Source: Phytoseiulus persimilis (taxonomy: Eukaryota > Arthropoda > Arachnida > Mesostigmata > Phytoseiidae). From it: a stretch of 64,000 bases of DNA. The position numbers and the translations under genes were made by a program. Positions 61,091-64,000 of this stretch are shown piece by piece (within the stretch, counting starts at the first letter, position 1; every line of letters begins with the position of its first letter). The DNA is taken from NCBI GenBank assembly GCA_037576195.1, contig CM075104.1, positions 24,258,211 to 24,322,210 of the forward strand. Reading direction: 5' to 3'. The notes under the pieces are model-generated. The model saw only the letters and a program-made list of their open reading frames with translations. It had not been told where the DNA came from and did not search any database.

Positions 61091-61870
61091 GTCGGGAATT
61101 TTCGATCCCGGTTCTGTTTGAGCCATAACTTTGTCGATTCTTGGAATTCTCCAAAAAATCGAAGAGTGCTCTATAGGGGATTCCGGGGCGGTCACTTTTC
61201 TTCTTAAATAGATATGATGAGGATTGCGGCCAGGAGATGGTTTTGGGAATGAACCTTTTTTTTCGAGGTCCGGGAGAAGGATGCCCCACCTGGATTTGAT
61301 TTCCGGGGCGGACCTCTCCACTAGGATCCTGGCAGCTATCAAGAAAACGTCAAATTTTATCGTATCGGACTCGTGGGAGTCGCATGCGACGCGCAAATGG
61401 AAGCGGACATTCTCTAGAAAATCGATTGAAGTTATCTCGTTTCCTCGGAAAATGGCAACCGATCGTATCAAGAATTGCTTTAGCGTCAAGGACGATTTGG
61501 CCACCGAGGGCGGAAAACTGAATGAGGATGATTTTCGGTTAGAATGAAGAATTGTCGGATCGACCTGGTAGCTCGAGACTTGGCTGATGCAACCATTTCT
61601 GAGTGATTTCCACCAGATGAGATACCTTCGATTCCGCCTCATTTAGGAGTTTTGAGAGGAGAGGGAGAGAAACGAAATAAGCTAAGGGCCTTGAAAAAGG
61701 GTTGGATACGATTGCTTGCCATTTCCCGAGGGAACGAGATAACTCACCAATTTGTCCGATCCGAAATGGCCGCCTCAAAATCCTCTATTGACTTCTCTAA
61801 TATCACTGGAGAACATACAAGAATCGACAAAGTTATGGGCAAATCAAAATCGGGCTCGAAAATTCCCGAC
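61091..61870. mobile_element. Long hairpin (foldback) element with asymmetric arms
   Basis: Arm segment 61,091–61,153 pairs with 61,807–61,870 (shared core AGAATCGACAAAGTTATGG and ends TGGAGAA/AAAATTCCCGAC). The inner segment 61,431–61,470 pairs with 61,704–61,743 (about 34 of 40 bases; GATACGAT, TTGCCATTT, CGAGATAAC). Weaker pairing links about 61,160–61,195 with 61,768–61,800. The left arm carries roughly 230 extra bases between its two paired segments. There is no transposase frame. It looks like a non-autonomous inverted-repeat element with a deletion or insertion in one arm. Confidence 0.7.
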
Positions 61871-62047
61871 TAGAAAATGCAGCCCCGTACAGGCATCTCC
61901 TCTGCGCTCGGAGGAAACCCACCGAAAAACAATGTATGGATAGTGATGACGAAGAACGAAACGATACTCATCGACCGGAGACCTCGAGGTGACGCTCTGG
62001 CCGGAGCATTCATGTGTTTTTCTTGCGGATTTTATTCATAGTTATGA

Positions 62048-63515
62048 TTATAATTCATACCATTGGCATATGATCCTCATGAAACTCAAGCAAGTCTTGT
62101 GGCCACTAATCATTGGATCTGCAAGGCGATTCGCTTGCGAGAGCGGAATCTTGCCGTTCTTGAAGTCCATGTCACTCCTCGCCTCGAACAGCCAAGCGCC
62201 TCTGATCGGGGAAGTTTCGAGCTTCAGCAGCTCGATGAAATTCAGCAACCAACGAACATAATCAGGAATGACTCGTTCTAGACCGAAGCGAGGTGGACAG
62301 GTAGCGATAGTTAGACAAAAAAGACAACAAGTCACATGCTGAGACGATTACACGGAAGACAAACTCACCTCGATTCGAATTGAGATTTCTCTCGAAGTCA
62401 ACTGACCTGAGAGTCTGACGGACTGATTCACAGTACTTGCTCGTTGGATTCGCATGGCTGACCGCCCGGCGGAGGCTGATCGGATATTTTCCAGAGCTGG
62501 CGAGCGAATCTTCGTAACTCCTCAGGGAATCATTTTCGCTGAGGCCGTTCAACACGGACATTCGCTGCTGTGTTCTCAATTTGAGAATTTCGCCATCGGA
62601 CGCTGAGTGCTAAATTATCGGAATCATACTTGTTATTACGAAATGTTTCCGTTCAGAACTGGGAAGATGTCCAAACTGGCAATACCTAAGTGATACTGAC
62701 GGATGTCGTCAACACCGAGTTCGGTTGTCGCTGTTATAATTGCTCGTTATCTCCAGTTTTTCAGCACAAGCGTCGACGCCGTTACAATGCGAGCTTCCCA
62801 GATCCCGTGTTTGTGAAACAATTAATTTGAAATTCTAATGGCGGCGATGACGCCGCATTTGGCCCCGCAACGAGAGCAGTGGTGCTCGTATCAGATTCGA
62901 GCGGACTGATGGCTATCGAACGGTTACGTTGCTGTGCAGTGTCTGCAAGTCAATACCCTCACTAAGTGCGGGCAGACCTTTTCGAGGGTTGTTAAACTTG
63001 TAAGAAGTTCGTCAACTTCGTGTCACTTTGCAAGAATCTTTGCGGTACTACGCCTCGGTCTCGCGCTACAGTGTTCAACCCAATCCGGCGGCAGGAACTC
63101 TATGCCGAGGTTGCCAGGTTCTCTGTTGCATCACCGAAACCAAGCGTACATGATTACTAGATGACCAGACGGAATGCCAGAGCAGTCTCAAACGCAATTT
63201 GTTAAGCGTAACCCAGCTCATTCTGGGAAAACACATTCTACACGGCTCATAGAAATTAGGGTTAAGAAATTTCGGTCTTGAACACTTCGACAGGAGCTTT
63301 CCGAAGATATTAATAAGCCCCCATCGCTGTACATAGTAATTCTTCATTGTTTCCATGATTTCGTGCACACATTCCATCCTGAAAACGAAATTCTCGGTCT
63401 CATACACGAATGTCTGCCGCCGTTCGTGCCCTGAAAGTCTCGATACCTGGTACTTCAACATGAACACATTTAGCTTTACAACATCCCTAGCAGAGAATGA
63501 AATCAGGTAAATCAA
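62048..63515 (-). CDS. Unrecognised minus-strand coding candidates
   Basis: Three minus-strand stretches have protein-like content. About 63,400–63,080 contains ECVHEIMETMKNYYVQRWG and LLSKCSRPKFLNPNFYEPC after a TTTTCAG acceptor. About 62,570–62,405 contains YEDSLASSGKYPISLRRAV and ends SKYCESVRQTL before a GTCAGT donor. About 62,289–62,110 contains VIPDYVRWLLNFIELLK after a CTAG acceptor. The last two could be consecutive exons, but their phases differ by one base with the best sites. No family was recognised and no start codon was identified. Confidence 0.3.
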
Positions 63516-64000
63516 ATAAGATCACAAGATCGTTGGCCAAATCGGGTCATGTGAATCTCGGGAGCATTCTACCATTTGCATTGCCAGTCATAGAGTCAGA
63601 CTTCATCTACTCTGCTACAGATTGAGCTTGTGAGATAATCCCCCCCTGGCGTAAATCCTGGGTGGGGAATTCGAGAATGTACATCTACACAACGATATGG
63701 AAGCTCTGCATGATCCTCGAGTCGAGACATGAGTTGCGAAAGTGTGTTCGGGTGACTGCAACGCCCCCGGCATGTTGCGATATTACTCGTTGATTGATTG
63801 ATTGGCCCTCTATCTGCGCGCCCACCTATACAACCAGTTGAAGGAGTGGCGTTTCACGCCGAGGATAATTCCGTGAACGTTAGAAATACCCAACGCGTTT
63901 CGCGCCCTGCAAGTTAACCGATCACTGAGCAGATCATCGGCAGCCCCTGTTTGAAACACAAAGAACTCCCTGGGAGAACGCGCCGATGAAGTGGAACGAA
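63516..64000. other. No supported feature at the right edge
   Basis: Neither strand offers a reading frame with recognisable content or splice signals in the last 0.5 kb. Confidence 0.4.

Overview
The window looks like nuclear DNA of an arthropod. Genes are sparse and split by introns with GT–AG ends, and many donors are GTGAGT, GTAGGT or GTAAGT. The recognisable products are all animal proteins: a p21/p27/dacapo-type CDK inhibitor, a ceramide synthase, a secretin-type (class B) GPCR, a mitochondrial-clan cytochrome P450 and an RNase T2-like protein. Base composition is near balanced and CpG is not depleted, which would fit a chelicerate such as a mesostigmatid mite; that placement is a guess. 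No bacterial operons, CRISPR arrays, rRNAs or tRNAs were seen.

Layout. 1–15.3 kb: no convincing gene, but several foldback or inverted-repeat elements (0.95–1.14, 7.50–8.18 and 10.00–10.65 kb). 15.3–15.7 kb: first coding exon of a dacapo-like CDK inhibitor, minus strand. 15.7–31.6 kb: mostly unassignable, with CGA/CGT microsatellites near 25 kb and a few weak candidate exons. 31.7–37.8 kb: ceramide synthase, minus strand. 43.6–46.8 kb: class B GPCR, minus strand. 49.3–53.0 kb: complete or nearly complete mitochondrial-type P450, plus strand, eight exons in perfect phase. 55.0 kb: a perfect 2 × 62 bp tandem repeat. 56.2–57.2 kb: RNase T2-like gene, minus strand. 58.3–59.8 kb: an unrecognised long reading frame, minus strand. 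60.0–61.9 kb: a cluster of related inverted repeats. 62.0–63.5 kb: unrecognised minus-strand candidate coding.

The main result is a contrast in gene integrity. The P450 (1,425 coding bases), the 370-codon reading frame and the dacapo exon are clean. The ceramide synthase, the GPCR and the RNase T2-like gene keep well conserved protein segments but are interrupted by single-base insertions or deletions, and the last also by two in-frame TGA codons. These genes have introns, so they are not retrocopies. Either consensus quality is locally poor or several neighbouring genes are recently inactivated. Strong protein conservation between closely spaced indels favours sequence error, but only raw reads or transcripts can decide.

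The genes do not form a pathway. Ceramide synthase acts in sphingolipid synthesis in the ER, the GPCR in peptide-hormone signalling, the P450 probably in mitochondria, and the CDK inhibitor in cell-cycle exit.
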